This document shows positions 28,551-37,839 of a DNA stretch of 64,000 nucleotides, piece after piece. Positions within the stretch are counted from its first letter, which is position 1. Every line of letters starts with the position of its first letter. The position numbers and the translations under genes were made by a program. The stretch covers positions 1,054,001 through 1,118,000 of the forward strand of contig NZ_CP063533.1 of NCBI RefSeq assembly GCF_028751035.1, in the 5' to 3' direction. This DNA comes from Helicobacter winghamensis ATCC BAA-430. GTDB taxonomy: Bacteria; Campylobacterota; Campylobacteria; Campylobacterales; Helicobacteraceae. The notes below the pieces were generated by a model. It was not told the origin of the DNA. It did no database searches and saw only the letters and a list, made by a program, of their open reading frames with translations.

Positions 28551-28859
28551 TCACCCCTTTAACGGAAAATCGCCCAAGTTTCCAAGCATTTGCATTGCCA
28601 TATTTTTGCGATTAGATTCCACACTTTTTAGCACATCATTTAACGCAATCATTAACAAAATCTGCAAAGATTCCTTATCCTCAAATAAGGAATCATCAAT
28701 GCTAATATCAATAATTTCACCTTCACCATTTGCGCTTACACTCACCAAACCACCACCACTTTTAGCACTTAGCACAACTTCTTTATTTGCTTCTTGTGCA
28801 TTTTGAAACTTTTCTTGTAAATCGCCTAGCGTTTTTGCCAGCTCTTTTGGATCAAACAT
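28551..28859 (-). CDS. YbaB/EbfC-family nucleoid-associated protein
   Basis: This 102-residue protein of the YbaB/EbfC family binds DNA as a dimer. The conserved core is seen in [20 protein letters not shown] and the C-terminal helix [20 protein letters not shown] precedes the ATG inside the end of panD (eight-base overlap), and its TGA overlaps the start region of the PDZ gene. In many bacteria ybaB sits beside recR. Here recR is elsewhere at 55.2 kb. Confidence 0.93.
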   Translation of the reverse strand: MFDPKELAKTLGDLQEKFQNAQEANKEVVLSAKSGGGLVSVSANGEGEIIDISIDDSLFEDKESLQILLMIALNDVLKSVESNRKNMAMQMLGNLGDFPLKG

Positions 28860-29220
28860 TTCCTAACTCCTTTTTAATCGCTACAATTTGATTATTTTCA
28901 TCTACTAAAACAACTTTGGGCTCATAGCCTTTAAGCTCATCTTGCGTGTATTGCGCATACGCCATTACAATAATCTTATCCCCCACTTGCACCTTGCGTG
29001 CTGCTGCTCCATTTAAGCACATATCTCCACTTTTACCTGTGATTACATAAGTAGAAAACCGCTCTCCATTATTAATATTAACAATATCCACCTTTTGCCC
29101 CTCTACTAATCCTGCTGCTTGCATCAAAGCAATATCAATTGTAATAGAACCCACATAATTCAAATTTGCATCACTCACACTTGCGCGATGGATTTTGCTA
29201 TATAACATCGTAAGATTCAC
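28852..29220 (-). CDS. panD: aspartate 1-decarboxylase PanD
   Basis: PanD makes beta-alanine for pantothenate and coenzyme A using a self-generated pyruvoyl group. The 122-residue proenzyme shows the cleavage site Gly24-Ser25 (NYVGSITID), Lys9 and the conserved LNGAAARKV. Using the GTG start at 29220 puts the cleavage at 24-25, exactly as in E. coli, and AAGGA lies seven bases upstream. This supports GTG over the internal ATG. It is the first gene of the long minus-strand series and diverges from the efflux operon. Confidence 0.97.
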   Translation of the reverse strand: MNLTMLYSKIHRASVSDANLNYVGSITIDIALMQAAGLVEGQKVDIVNINNGERFSTYVITGKSGDMCLNGAAARKVQVGDKIIVMAYAQYTQDELKGYEPKVVLVDENNQIVAIKKELGNV

Positions 29221-29358
29221 AACTCATTCCTTGCTTAACTTCAAAATTTCAGTATTTTAGCACAAGAAGCAACCACAACGCAAACAAAAAGCATAACCAC
29301 TTCACATTTATTTTAGCTTTTCAAAGTAAAATACACCCCAAGTTTTCAAGGAGAATCT

Positions 29359-30810
29359 TTGCAATATTATCTAAAAGCCCTTTTAAAATATGGAATCTTA
29401 AATGCACTAAGCCTTGTGTTTTTAGCCTGTTCAGCCACTCTCCCGGATTCAAAATCCCTAACAAACTCTTTACAATCAGAGTTTAACAACACTAGCTTAA
29501 TTAGTCTAAATAACTCTAATGCTAAAAAACTAACCACAAACCCAAAGGAACAAATAGAACTTTTATTTTTAGATTCCAACTTAAATGCACTTTTTGATCT
29601 TGCTCTAAGCAAAAATTTAGATTTACAAATCGCGCAAGCAAGAATTTTGCAAGCGCAATCCCAACTAAAAAGCGCTTGGGGCTCTTTATTCCCACAAATT
29701 AATAGCACACTTAATACAAGCACAAACCACACACGCACAGACACAACCCCCACTCTAAAAACCCACACAAACAACACACAAATAGGTGCGACACTCTCTT
29801 GGGAGCTTGATCTTTTTGGCAGATTAAGACACACCAAAAACGCTAAAGAATCTCTTTACCAAAAATCCATACAAGACTTAGAAAACGCTAAAATCACTCT
29901 ATTTGCCGATATTGCTACACTTTATTTTACCCTACTTGAAACACAGCAAAATTTAATTTTAACCAAAGAAAACATAACCCACTACCAAGAAGCCCTAGAG
30001 CTCACGCGCCTAAAAGTAGAAAATGGCTTGCTTGATAGCACAGAACTTTTTGAAAAACAAGATTTATTAACACAAGAACAAAACACACTAGAAACACTAA
30101 AAAGCCTTGAAGTAGAGAGCAAAAATGCGCTTTTAATTCTTTTAGATTTAGATTCCAACCTTCTACCCTTTAAAATCTCCCAAACTCTACCCACGCCAAA
30201 AATATATTTTAACCTTACAAATCTCCCAGCAGATACGCTACTTTCTCGCCCTGATATTAAGGCTTCACTCTTAAGTCTCCACGCACAAATCTACACAAAG
30301 GCAAACGCAAAGGCAAGTTTATTTCCTATTATTTCCATTAGCGCAAATATTAATGAAATTTTAGATTCTAGCACACAAGCAAGTGGTAATCTCGCTTGGG
30401 GGCTTGCAAGCTCGCTTAGTGCGCCTATTTTAAATCGCACACAACTCACCCAAAACTACTTTTTGCAAGATGCGCTTTTAAAAGAATCTTATTTAATACT
30501 CCAAAAATCCCTAAAAAATGCATTTTTTGAAATTGAAAATGCAAGCTTTAATGTAAAGAGCGCACACACCCAGCTCCAAAACAGCCAAAAACGCCTAGAA
30601 AATGCACAAAATTACTATAATTTTTCCCTAAATCGCCACTCCATAGGCTTAATTGATTTAAGAGAACACTCCCTAAATAGCGCTTCTTTAAACAATGCCA
30701 AAAAATCCCTAAACACAGCACATAGTGAGAATCTAAAAACACTCATTAGCCTTTATAAAGCCTTTGGAGGAAACTTAAATTTACAAAAGGATTTTAATGC
30801 AAACCCCTAA
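29359..30810 (+). CDS. NodT-family outer-membrane efflux lipoprotein
   Basis: This 483-residue TolC/NodT-like outer-membrane channel forms the exit duct of the adjacent MacAB pump. The signal peptide ends in the lipobox SLVFLAC, so it should be lipidated. Two OEP repeats follow, with the characteristic SWELDLFGRLR and LSRPDIKASLL segments. The start is TTG after CAAGGAG. The 3' end overlaps macA by 14 bases. An exact copy of GATTCCAACTT encodes the LDSNL peptide in a variable region. Confidence 0.9.
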   Translation: MQYYLKALLKYGILNALSLVFLACSATLPDSKSLTNSLQSEFNNTSLISLNNSNAKKLTTNPKEQIELLFLDSNLNALFDLALSKNLDLQIAQARILQAQSQLKSAWGSLFPQINSTLNTSTNHTRTDTTPTLKTHTNNTQIGATLSWELDLFGRLRHTKNAKESLYQKSIQDLENAKITLFADIATLYFTLLETQQNLILTKENITHYQEALELTRLKVENGLLDSTELFEKQDLLTQEQNTLETLKSLEVESKNALLILLDLDSNLLPFKISQTLPTPKIYFNLTNLPADTLLSRPDIKASLLSLHAQIYTKANAKASLFPIISISANINEILDSSTQASGNLAWGLASSLSAPILNRTQLTQNYFLQDALLKESYLILQKSLKNAFFEIENASFNVKSAHTQLQNSQKRLENAQNYYNFSLNRHSIGLIDLREHSLNSASLNNAKKSLNTAHSENLKTLISLYKAFGGNLNLQKDFNANP

Positions 30811-32044
30811 AGAAATCTTAAACACACTAAATCCCAAGCGTAACTACAAAAAGCTTTTCATTATCATCTCAAGCACAGCTTTAAGCGCACTTTTGCTTAT
30901 AATGCTTTTATTTTGGCTAAAAAACAAAGAGCCAAATTACACCTACACTACACAGCCTGCTAAAATTGGGGATATACAAACTTCCATTAGCGCAAATGGC
31001 ACACTATCCCCCACACACGAAGTTTCAATTGGTTCTGTGATTTCTGGGATTGTGCTTGAAGTGCTTGTTGATGTAAATGATGAAGTCAGCAAAGGGCAAA
31101 TCTTAGCAAAAATTGATAGTGAAAGCATTGAGCAAAACTTATTACGCCTTGAAGCACAGCTTGCAAGCGCCAAAGCCCAACTAAAAAGCGCGCAAGTCAA
31201 TTTAGATGAAAAAAAATGGCAATACCAGCAACTCCAAACACTCCATCAAAAAACACAAGGTAAAACTCCTTCAAAGCTAGATCTACAAAGCGCCAAAACC
31301 GCTTATAACGCAGCGCTTAGTGAAGTTGGAATCAAAGAAGCAAGCATCACAGAGATTGAAACTTCTATCCGCTCCACACAAGTAGATTTAAAAAACGCCC
31401 ATATCACAACTCCCATTGATGGGGTAGTGCTTAGTCGCTCCATTGAAGTGGGGCAAAGTGTAGCAGCTAGTTTTCAAGCTCCTGAATTTTTTATCATCGC
31501 AGAAAGCTTAGAAGAAATGGAGCTTAATGTTAGCATCTCTGAAGCAGATATTGGCAAGGTTGCAATAGGACAGGAAGTGCATTTTAGCGTAGATTCCTAT
31601 CCAAATAAAACCTTTAGCGCTAAGGTTGATCGCGTGAATTTTGGCGCAAATGAAAGCACAGATAATATTGTATCCTATGAAGCACGCATTAGTGTAGATA
31701 ACAAAGACTTGCTATTACGCCCAGGAATGAGCGCCACTGCTGACATCACAACAAAAAGTGTCAAAAACGCTCTACTTATTCCAGCAAGCGCATTATACTT
31801 TTCCCCTAGCACACAAGAAATAAAAAAACAAAAAAGTAGCTTTAATCCCTTTGGTTCAATGCGCCGCCCAAAAAGCAACACCACACAAAAGCAAGCAAAC
31901 TCTAGTGTATGGATTTTAGAAAACAAAATCCCAAAAGAAATCCCCATTGAAGTTGGTATTAGCGATGGAATTTTCACACAAATCTTTAGCGATTCTATCA
32001 CACAAGGCACAGAAATTATTCTCTCCCAAAGAATAGAAAAATGA
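30797..32044 (+). CDS. macA: MacA-like periplasmic adaptor (membrane fusion protein)
   Basis: MacA links the inner-membrane MacB ATPase/permease to the outer-membrane channel. The 415-residue protein has one N-terminal membrane anchor (about 21-43). A biotinyl-lipoyl-like half (QTSISANGTLSPTHEVSIGS), a long alpha-hairpin, the second lipoyl half (AHITTPIDGVVLSRSIEVGQ) and a beta-barrel domain follow. AAAAGGA precedes the ATG. The stop overlaps macB as ATGA. Substrates of the family include macrolides, heme precursors and outer-membrane glycolipids. None can be assigned here. Confidence 0.9.
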   Translation: MQTPKEILNTLNPKRNYKKLFIIISSTALSALLLIMLLFWLKNKEPNYTYTTQPAKIGDIQTSISANGTLSPTHEVSIGSVISGIVLEVLVDVNDEVSKGQILAKIDSESIEQNLLRLEAQLASAKAQLKSAQVNLDEKKWQYQQLQTLHQKTQGKTPSKLDLQSAKTAYNAALSEVGIKEASITEIETSIRSTQVDLKNAHITTPIDGVVLSRSIEVGQSVAASFQAPEFFIIAESLEEMELNVSISEADIGKVAIGQEVHFSVDSYPNKTFSAKVDRVNFGANESTDNIVSYEARISVDNKDLLLRPGMSATADITTKSVKNALLIPASALYFSPSTQEIKKQKSSFNPFGSMRRPKSNTTQKQANSSVWILENKIPKEIPIEVGISDGIFTQIFSDSITQGTEIILSQRIEK

Positions 32045-32748
32045 CAGAATTTATCACCTTAGAAAATCTCCATAAAACCTATGGCAAGCCACCAAACACC
32101 TTTGAAGCCTTGCGTGGCGTGAATCTTTCCATCACACAAGGAGAGTTTGTAGCACTTATGGGACCTAGCGGAAGCGGCAAAAGCACGCTAGCAAATATTC
32201 TAGGTTGCTTAGACAGCCCTACAAGTGGAATCTATAATTTTTGTGGCGTAAATATAAGCACCCTAAACCTTAAGCAAAAAGCACTTTTGCGCCGCAATTA
32301 CATCGGCTTCATCTTTCAAGGCTTTAATCTACTTCCACGCACAACAGCCCTAGAAAATGTAGAACTCCCCTTGCTTTATCGCCAAATCCCAAGAAAAGAA
32401 AGGCTAAAAAGCGCTATGGAAGCTCTAGCAATGGTAGGCTTAGAACAATGGCACAACCACCAAAGCAACGCCCTAAGTGGTGGGCAACAACAGCGCGTAG
32501 CAATCGCAAGAGCCATTGTTTCTAAGCCCTTATTCTTACTTGCTGATGAACCCACAGGAAACCTTGATACAACGCGCAGTGTAGAGATTATGGAAATCTT
32601 AAAGCAGCTAAATATGGAATCTAAAATCACAATTTTAATGGTAACACATGAGCCAGAAATGGCGCAATACTCCACACGCAAAATTGAATTTTTAGATGGT
32701 AAAATCAAAAGTGATTCTTCTACAAAATCCAATCCAAGGGGAATCTAA
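32041..32748 (+). CDS. MacB-like ABC exporter ATPase subunit
   Basis: This 235-residue ATPase belongs to the MacB/LolD group. Walker A is GPSGSGKST, the Q-loop lies in GFIFQGFNLLPRTTA, the signature is LSGGQQQR and Walker B is LLADEPTGNLD. In most proteobacterial MacB proteins this domain is fused to the permease. Here it is separate, ending as TAATG at the permease start, so coupling would keep the subunits in balance. The operon position identifies it as the motor of the MacA/NodT pump. Confidence 0.92.
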   Translation: MTEFITLENLHKTYGKPPNTFEALRGVNLSITQGEFVALMGPSGSGKSTLANILGCLDSPTSGIYNFCGVNISTLNLKQKALLRRNYIGFIFQGFNLLPRTTALENVELPLLYRQIPRKERLKSAMEALAMVGLEQWHNHQSNALSGGQQQRVAIARAIVSKPLFLLADEPTGNLDTTRSVEIMEILKQLNMESKITILMVTHEPEMAQYSTRKIEFLDGKIKSDSSTKSNPRGI

Positions 32749-33968
32749 TGCTTCTAAATGCTTTTTTTCTAGCCTTCCGCCAAATCAAGCGTAACTTTTT
32801 GCGCTCCCTTCTAACAATGCTAGGAATCATCATTGGAGTTAGCGCAGTGATTATTATGATAACACTTGGTAATGGCACAACACAGGTTGTAACACAACGC
32901 ATTAGTAGCCTTGGTAGCAATATCTTGTTAGTTTTTCCCGCACGCACGCAAAACATCGGTGGAATCGGTAGAAAACAATTTAGCCTAAATGAAATTAAAG
33001 CCCTAAATCTACAAATAGCGCATCTAGCACGCGCCATCGCCCCACTATCTTCTACTTCAGCTCTTGCGCAATTCCACAAAGAAAACACTCAAACACAAAT
33101 CCAAGGCATAGATTCCGCCTATTTTCTAGCCACAAACTGGGCAATCACTAGCGGAAGGGAATTTGAAGCAAGTGATTATAGAGCAGGAAGTAATGTTTGC
33201 ATTATTGGAAAAAGCGTGCAAAAAAATCTTTTTGACAAAAGCTCTACAAACCCCCTAGGAAGCAGAATCAAACTTAATAATATCGTATGTGAATGTATAG
33301 GAATCCTAGAAGAAAAGGGGCAAGGCGCTATGGGCAACGATCAAGATGATGTGATTTTACTCCCCTTAAAAACCTATCAAAGAAGCATTTTAAAATCAAG
33401 CTCACTTTATAATATCTCACGCATTATGATTTCCCTAAAAGATAATGTAGATTCCACACAAGCACTCGCACAAATCACAGACACATTACGCCAAATCCGC
33501 AACATTAGAAGCGGGCAAAAAGACGATTTTGAAATAATGGACACTAAGCAAATTATAAATATTATGCAAAACACCACTTCCACACTCACATTATTTTTAA
33601 GCGCGATAGCAGGTGTTAGCCTAATTGTAGGTGGAATTGGGATTATGAACATTATGCTAGTTTCTGTAACAGAGCGCACAAAAGAAATCGGCACGCGCAT
33701 AGCCATAGGCGCATTACAAAGTGAAGTGCTTTTACAATTTTTAATAGAAGCTCTAACCCTAAGCGCGCTTGGCGGAATCGTAGGGATTATCTTAGCATTC
33801 TTTCTTGCATTTGGAATTTGCCAAATTATGGACTTACCCTTTGTCTTTGATTACACAATTGCATTTATTGCCTTTTTGTTTTCTGCCTGCATAGGGATTT
33901 TATTTGGCTATCTCCCAGCAAGACGCGCTTCAAGGCTAAACCCTATTGATGCCCTAAGACATGAATAA
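32748..33968 (+). CDS. MacB-like ABC exporter permease subunit
   Basis: This 406-residue permease has one membrane helix at about 20-42 with LTMLGIIIGVSAVIIM. A large periplasmic MacB_PCD domain follows, then a C-terminal FtsX-like unit of three helices (GGIGIMNIMLVSVTERTKEIG and a PARRASRLNPIDALR tail). It is the mechanotransmission partner of the separate ATPase encoded immediately upstream. The tail matches the LolC/MacB consensus. It is the last gene of the operon, and no strong terminator is obvious after it. Confidence 0.92.
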   Translation: MLLNAFFLAFRQIKRNFLRSLLTMLGIIIGVSAVIIMITLGNGTTQVVTQRISSLGSNILLVFPARTQNIGGIGRKQFSLNEIKALNLQIAHLARAIAPLSSTSALAQFHKENTQTQIQGIDSAYFLATNWAITSGREFEASDYRAGSNVCIIGKSVQKNLFDKSSTNPLGSRIKLNNIVCECIGILEEKGQGAMGNDQDDVILLPLKTYQRSILKSSSLYNISRIMISLKDNVDSTQALAQITDTLRQIRNIRSGQKDDFEIMDTKQIINIMQNTTSTLTLFLSAIAGVSLIVGGIGIMNIMLVSVTERTKEIGTRIAIGALQSEVLLQFLIEALTLSALGGIVGIILAFFLAFGICQIMDLPFVFDYTIAFIAFLFSACIGILFGYLPARRASRLNPIDALRHE

Positions 33969-34183
33969 ATAAATTAAACATCGTAACAACATCACTTTTA
34001 TCTTGTAAATTATGTGTTTATAAATATCCTTATAGATACTTGCATACAATGCCCATCTATATCGCACACCCGACATAATATGCCTTGTCGCATAAGCCTC
34101 ATACAGTTACTTTCAATCCAGTGCTTTTTATTATCCAAAACCTAAGATTATCAAAATTTAATAGTTACATTATTTCTCATTGA
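33969..34183. other. 215-base gap between the efflux operon and proB
   Basis: I see no supported gene, RNA or clear hairpin here. The minus strand has a short open stretch (about 40 codons) without a ribosome site. The DNA is where rightward efflux and leftward proB transcripts meet. It could hold weak terminators or decayed coding sequence. Confidence 0.5.
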
Positions 34184-34987
34184 CTAATTTACTGTAAATA
34201 ATGTGCCTTTTTCGTGAATATTGTGCATTAAAAAATCATATAAAACAGATAAATCCTTACCACTTGATAAAAACATTTCCTTTTGATTTTCTAACAAAAA
34301 CTTTGCTGCTTTAAGTTTTGTTACGATTCCACCTGTAGCAAAAGCGTTATTTGGCGATGCTTCTGCACAAAGCTCATCATTAGAGATTTCTGTTACCACT
34401 TTTCGCATTTTTGCATTAGGATTCTCTTTTGGATTTTCTTCAAAATATGCATCAATATCACTTAAAATTGCCAATAATCGCGCACCAAAAAAATGTGCTA
34501 CATGCGCTGAAAGTTGATCATTATCCCCAAAACCTAGATATTTTAGCTCCCCTGTTGCAATCACATCATTTTCATTAATGATAGGCAATACCTTATTTGC
34601 AAGCAAAACTTCCATTGCATTGCGCGCATTATGGGTATGTTTTCTAGAGTCAAAATCATAAGCAGTAAGCAGCATTTGTGCAGTTATAATATTATATTTC
34701 CTAAAAATATCTGCATAAATTTCCATCAATAAAGGCTGTCCAATAGCCGCTAAGGCTTGTTTATTACTAAGATTTTCTTTATCTAGTTTTACTTCTGTAT
34801 ATCCAGCAGCTACTGCACCAGAACTTACCAAAATCACTTCATAAACACTTCTAAGCTTTGCAATTAATTGTGCCAAAGCTTTAATCCGCTCTAAATTAAT
34901 GCTTTGGTTTTCTACCAAAATCGCACTGCCAACCTTAATAACTATTCTATTGTTTTTTTTATTTTCTTCTATTTTATTTTTTTGCAT
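34184..34987 (-). CDS. proB: glutamate 5-kinase ProB (kinase domain only)
   Basis: ProB phosphorylates glutamate in the first step of proline synthesis. The 267-residue protein contains the amino-acid kinase core with VIKVGSAILV, LVSSGAVAAGY, NENDVIA and the LGFGDNDQLSAHVA substrate region. It lacks the C-terminal PUA domain of the E. coli enzyme (about 367 residues), a short form also seen in related organisms. It is last in rplU-rpmA-obg-proB, three bases after obg. Confidence 0.95.
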   Translation of the reverse strand: MQKNKIEENKKNNRIVIKVGSAILVENQSINLERIKALAQLIAKLRSVYEVILVSSGAVAAGYTEVKLDKENLSNKQALAAIGQPLLMEIYADIFRKYNIITAQMLLTAYDFDSRKHTHNARNAMEVLLANKVLPIINENDVIATGELKYLGFGDNDQLSAHVAHFFGARLLAILSDIDAYFEENPKENPNAKMRKVVTEISNDELCAEASPNNAFATGGIVTKLKAAKFLLENQKEMFLSSGKDLSVLYDFLMHNIHEKGTLFTVN

Positions 34988-34990
34988 TTT

Positions 34991-36073
34991 TCATTCTTTA
35001 GATTCTCTTAGGCTTGCATAAAGCAAATGCTTTAGGGATTCTACATTTTCGCCACTAACACTTGAAGCTCCTAGCACAAAAAGCGGTTTTGAAAAATCAA
35101 ATTTCACACTAAAATCATTTGCTTCTTTTTGAATAAAACAATTTGGAATTTGAGCGTGTTTTTTAAGATTGCATTCTAAGTGCTTTACAAAAGACTCTAC
35201 AAGCTCTCCTGCATTCTCCACTGCATCACTTTTTGAAAACATAATACCAAAAGGGCGATTTTCAAGCTTTTTGCTAAACTTACTCACTTCTAAGCGCAAC
35301 ACACTAAATTGCTCTTGTATATCTCTATAATTTGCCAAATCCAAAACAAAAAGCAAAAATTGTGTTCGCTCAATATGGCGCAAAAACTCAATTCCTAATC
35401 CCTTCCCTTCACTTGCACCACCGATAATCCCAGGAATATCAGCAATCACAAAAGATTGATAATCCCCTACATTTACAATACCAAGACTTGGAATTAAAGT
35501 AGTAAATTCATAATTTGCAATTTCTGGTTTCGCATTAGATAGCACCGATACAAGCGTGGATTTGCCAACATTTGGAAATCCCACAAGTCCAACATCTGCA
35601 ATAAGTTTTAGCTCCAAGCGGAGAATTTTTTCAATCCCGGGTAAGCCTTTTTGTGCATAAGTTGGGCGTTGATTTGTAGCACTTTTAAAATGCACATTCC
35701 CTAGCCCTCCTTTGCCACCTTCTAAAAATAACACTTTTTGTGATTCATCCAATAAATCTAAAAGCAACTCACCACTTTGACTATCAAAAACTTGAGTTCC
35801 AGGTGGCACAACAATAACTAAATTCTCACCCTTTTTTCCATACTTATTGCGTCCCTCTCCTGGGCGTCCATTTTGCGCCTTAAAATGTTTGTGTCCTCTA
35901 AAATGCGAAAGTGTATCTGTATTTCTATCTACTTGAAAATACACATTTCCGCCCTTGCCACCATCGCCCCCATCAGGACCTCCATTAATGACAAATTTTT
36001 CACGGCGAAACGAAACTGCACCTTCTCCACCTTTACCAGAGGATACAAAGATTTCAACACGATCAACAAACAT
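34991..36073 (-). CDS. obgE: ribosome-associated GTPase ObgE/CgtA
   Basis: Obg is an essential GTPase involved in 50S subunit assembly and stress control. The 360-residue protein has the glycine-rich Obg fold ([29 protein letters not shown]). A G domain follows with P-loop GFPNVGKST, switch II ADIPGII and the MFSKSD guanine motif. The C-terminal OCT domain of some homologues is reduced. It follows rpmA across 63 bases that contain a perfect 11-bp hairpin, which may lower read-through from the ribosomal protein genes. Confidence 0.97.
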   Translation of the reverse strand: MFVDRVEIFVSSGKGGEGAVSFRREKFVINGGPDGGDGGKGGNVYFQVDRNTDTLSHFRGHKHFKAQNGRPGEGRNKYGKKGENLVIVVPPGTQVFDSQSGELLLDLLDESQKVLFLEGGKGGLGNVHFKSATNQRPTYAQKGLPGIEKILRLELKLIADVGLVGFPNVGKSTLVSVLSNAKPEIANYEFTTLIPSLGIVNVGDYQSFVIADIPGIIGGASEGKGLGIEFLRHIERTQFLLFVLDLANYRDIQEQFSVLRLEVSKFSKKLENRPFGIMFSKSDAVENAGELVESFVKHLECNLKKHAQIPNCFIQKEANDFSVKFDFSKPLFVLGASSVSGENVESLKHLLYASLRESKE

Positions 36074-36097
36074 TAAATTACCTTAAAAACGAAAAAT

Positions 36098-36123
36098 TTA
36101 AGATTCCAACTTTGGAATCTTAA
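36098..36123. terminator. perfect 11-bp hairpin between rpmA and obgE
   Basis: TTAAGATTCCA (36098-36108) pairs with TGGAATCTTAA (36113-36123) around loop ACTT. On the minus strand it follows rpmA and is succeeded by AAATTTTTC. It could act as a partial terminator or processing site. The arms are an inverted pair of the over-represented GATTCCA word, including an exact GATTCCAACTT. Confidence 0.6.
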
Positions 36124-36136
36124 AAATGTAGAAAGC

Positions 36137-36394
36137 TTAAGAAGCTGGGAGAATAGAAACTTTTTTGCGATTTCTATCTTTTCTTTCAAAAGAAACAATT
36201 CCATCAATTAATGCAAAAATTGTGTGATCCTTACCCATTCCTACATTATTTCCGGGATGCACTTTTGTCCCTCTTTGACGGATAATAATATTTCCCGCAC
36301 GCACAAACTGCCCTCCAAACTTTTTAACACCTAAACGGCGTCCCGCAGAATCGCGGTTATTCTGGGTGCTACCCTGACCTTTCTTGTGTGCCAT
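36137..36394 (-). CDS. rpmA: 50S ribosomal protein L27
   Basis: L27 sits near the peptidyl-transferase centre, and its N-terminal tail contacts tRNA. The 85-residue protein begins [20 protein letters not shown], with no cleavable N-terminal extension of the Firmicutes type. It ends with [14 protein letters not shown]. The gene follows rplU by 23 bases and is part of the conserved rplU-rpmA-obg cluster. Confidence 0.98.
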   Translation of the reverse strand: MAHKKGQGSTQNNRDSAGRRLGVKKFGGQFVRAGNIIIRQRGTKVHPGNNVGMGKDHTIFALIDGIVSFERKDRNRKKVSILPAS

Positions 36395-36417
36395 TCTAAC
36401 TCCTTAAATGCTGCAAT

Positions 36418-36729
36418 CTAGCCTGAGATTTTAACAACACGCACACGCGTAAAATCTCTTCTAAAACCGCGCTTAGTTTTGCTGTCTTTTCTACGGCGTT
36501 TCTTAAAAGTAATGACTTTTTTGCCTCTGCCCTCATTGATAACCTCAAGCTCAACTTTTGCACCACTCACATAAGGCGCACCAAGCTTAATATCATCTCC
36601 ATTACAGATGGCTAAAACTTCAGCTACTTCAACTTTTGACTTTGGCTCAAGGTTTAAGCAATCTAGCAAAATAATATCACCTTCGCTCACCTTGTATTGT
36701 TTGCCTCCATTCGCAATGATTGCATACAT
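36418..36729 (-). CDS. rplU: 50S ribosomal protein L21
   Basis: L21 binds 23S rRNA in the large subunit. The 103-residue protein starts [14 protein letters not shown] and contains [18 protein letters not shown] and FTRVRVVKI, all typical. The ATG at 36729 has AAGGA seven bases upstream. A TTG two codons earlier is not needed. The upstream gap to ridA contains a likely leftward promoter (TAGAAT near 36770) and a repeated AT-rich stretch. Confidence 0.98.
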   Translation of the reverse strand: MYAIIANGGKQYKVSEGDIILLDCLNLEPKSKVEVAEVLAICNGDDIKLGAPYVSGAKVELEVINEGRGKKVITFKKRRRKDSKTKRGFRRDFTRVRVVKISG

Positions 36730-36812
36730 ATACAATTCCTTAAAATTTGAAGTTATTTTTATTAAGAACTAATAAAAGGCTGGATTCTATCTTAATTTTT
36801 ATTAATAAAACT

Positions 36813-37184
36813 TTAATCTACAAGCGCAATACATTCAATCTCTACAAGTGCATTTTTTGGCAAAGTTTTCACTCCAATAGTGCTTCTAGCTGGCTTATGC
36901 TCCCCAAAAAATTCCGCATAAATTGCATTTACAATTCCAAAATCATCCATATTGCTTAAAAAAATCGTTGTTTTAATAACCTTATCCATACTACTATTTC
37001 CAGCTTTTAGAACTTCTTTTAGATTATTTAGCACTTGTTTTGTTTGCGTGCTAATATCGCCTTGCAACTCCCCTTGTGGAGTAAGCCCAATTTGCCCCGA
37101 AGTATAAAGCATTCCATTTGCCTTAATTGCCTGAGAATAAGGACCAATAGCTTGTGGCGCATTTTGCGTTGTGATAATTTCCAT
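36813..37184 (-). CDS. ridA: RidA-family enamine/imine deaminase
   Basis: RidA hydrolyses reactive 2-aminoacrylate and other enamines released by PLP enzymes. The 123-residue protein has the family signatures IGPYSQAIKANGMLYTSGQI and RSTIGVKTLPKNALVEIECI. The latter carries the catalytic arginine and the conserved glutamate. It is monocistronic by position, with its stop facing rplU's promoter region and its start diverging from the exported Pro/Lys-rich gene. Confidence 0.95.
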   Translation of the reverse strand: MEIITTQNAPQAIGPYSQAIKANGMLYTSGQIGLTPQGELQGDISTQTKQVLNNLKEVLKAGNSSMDKVIKTTIFLSNMDDFGIVNAIYAEFFGEHKPARSTIGVKTLPKNALVEIECIALVD

Positions 37185-37255
37185 TAGATTTTCCTTTACT
37201 TTTTAACATAATTTATTATAGAATTATAGCTCATTTCATTTTTAAGGATTCCTTT

Positions 37256-37609
37256 ATGCAATCACTTTTAAAAATTTTTACTGCTGGCATTCTTAGTCTT
37301 AGCACAACAGCTTTATATGCTGATAATTTTGTCTCTCCAAAGCCACCTAAAAAACACGCATCCATTTCACCTTTAACACCTTTTGATGAAGCATTAAAAA
37401 GAGAGATGCAAAAATATCCTAAGGATTCTGCGTTTTTTATTGATGGGAGAACAGGCAAAATTATTTCCGTAAATAAACTTCCCAAAAAATTATCAAAACC
37501 AGCTCTAAAACCGGCTCCAAAACATCCGCACAAAGTTGCACCAAAACCCAAAAAAGCACCAAAAATTCCTTATGAGATGCAAGAAGAACGCATTGAGCTT
37601 TTACAATAG
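37256..37609 (+). CDS. exported Pro/Lys-rich hypothetical protein
   Basis: I do not recognise this 117-residue protein. It has a clear signal peptide (MQSLLKIFTAGILSLSTTAL, cleavage near ALYA-DN). A short middle part with SAFFIDGRTGKIISVNKLP follows, then a tail of alternating Lys/Pro (about residues 77-105). It is probably a basic periplasmic protein that may bind peptidoglycan or nucleic acid through the tail, but this is inference. AAGGA precedes the ATG. It ends eight bases before moaD, so it may share a transcript with the molybdenum cofactor genes. Confidence 0.75.
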   Translation: MQSLLKIFTAGILSLSTTALYADNFVSPKPPKKHASISPLTPFDEALKREMQKYPKDSAFFIDGRTGKIISVNKLPKKLSKPALKPAPKHPHKVAPKPKKAPKIPYEMQEERIELLQ

Positions 37610-37617
37610 GCACTTTT

Positions 37618-37839
37618 ATGGTAGAAGTTGAATTTTTAGGTCCACTTGGCAATCAAACCCACACAAGCAACGCCACAACCTTACACGCCTTAAAAGAGGA
37701 ACTTCAAGCAATCCCAGAGATTAATGCTTGGCTAAAAGACTGCGCAATTGCTCTTAATAATACAATCATCTCTTCTTTGGATACTCCCATTAAAGATGGC
37801 GATAAAATCGCCCTACTTCCTCCAGTGTGTGGCGGATAA
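37618..37839 (+). CDS. moaD: molybdopterin synthase small subunit MoaD
   Basis: MoaD is the ubiquitin-like sulfur carrier of molybdopterin synthase. The 73-residue protein begins VEVEFLGPLG and ends in the required Gly-Gly tail (LLPPVCGG), which is activated as a thiocarboxylate. Its stop overlaps the moaE start as TAATG, fitting the need for equal subunit amounts. It opens the moaD-moaE-mobB-mogA cluster. Confidence 0.94.
   Translation: MVEVEFLGPLGNQTHTSNATTLHALKEELQAIPEINAWLKDCAIALNNTIISSLDTPIKDGDKIALLPPVCGG

Noticed and set aside
33969-34183. Short minus-strand open stretch in the gap after the efflux operon
   Set aside because: No ribosome site, no recognisable peptide and stops close by. 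I could not support a gene or a named remnant.
36730-36812. Repeated ATTTTTATTAA in the rplU leader region as a regulatory RNA
   Set aside because: The region is extremely AT-rich, and the repeat makes no convincing stem or known L21 leader structure.
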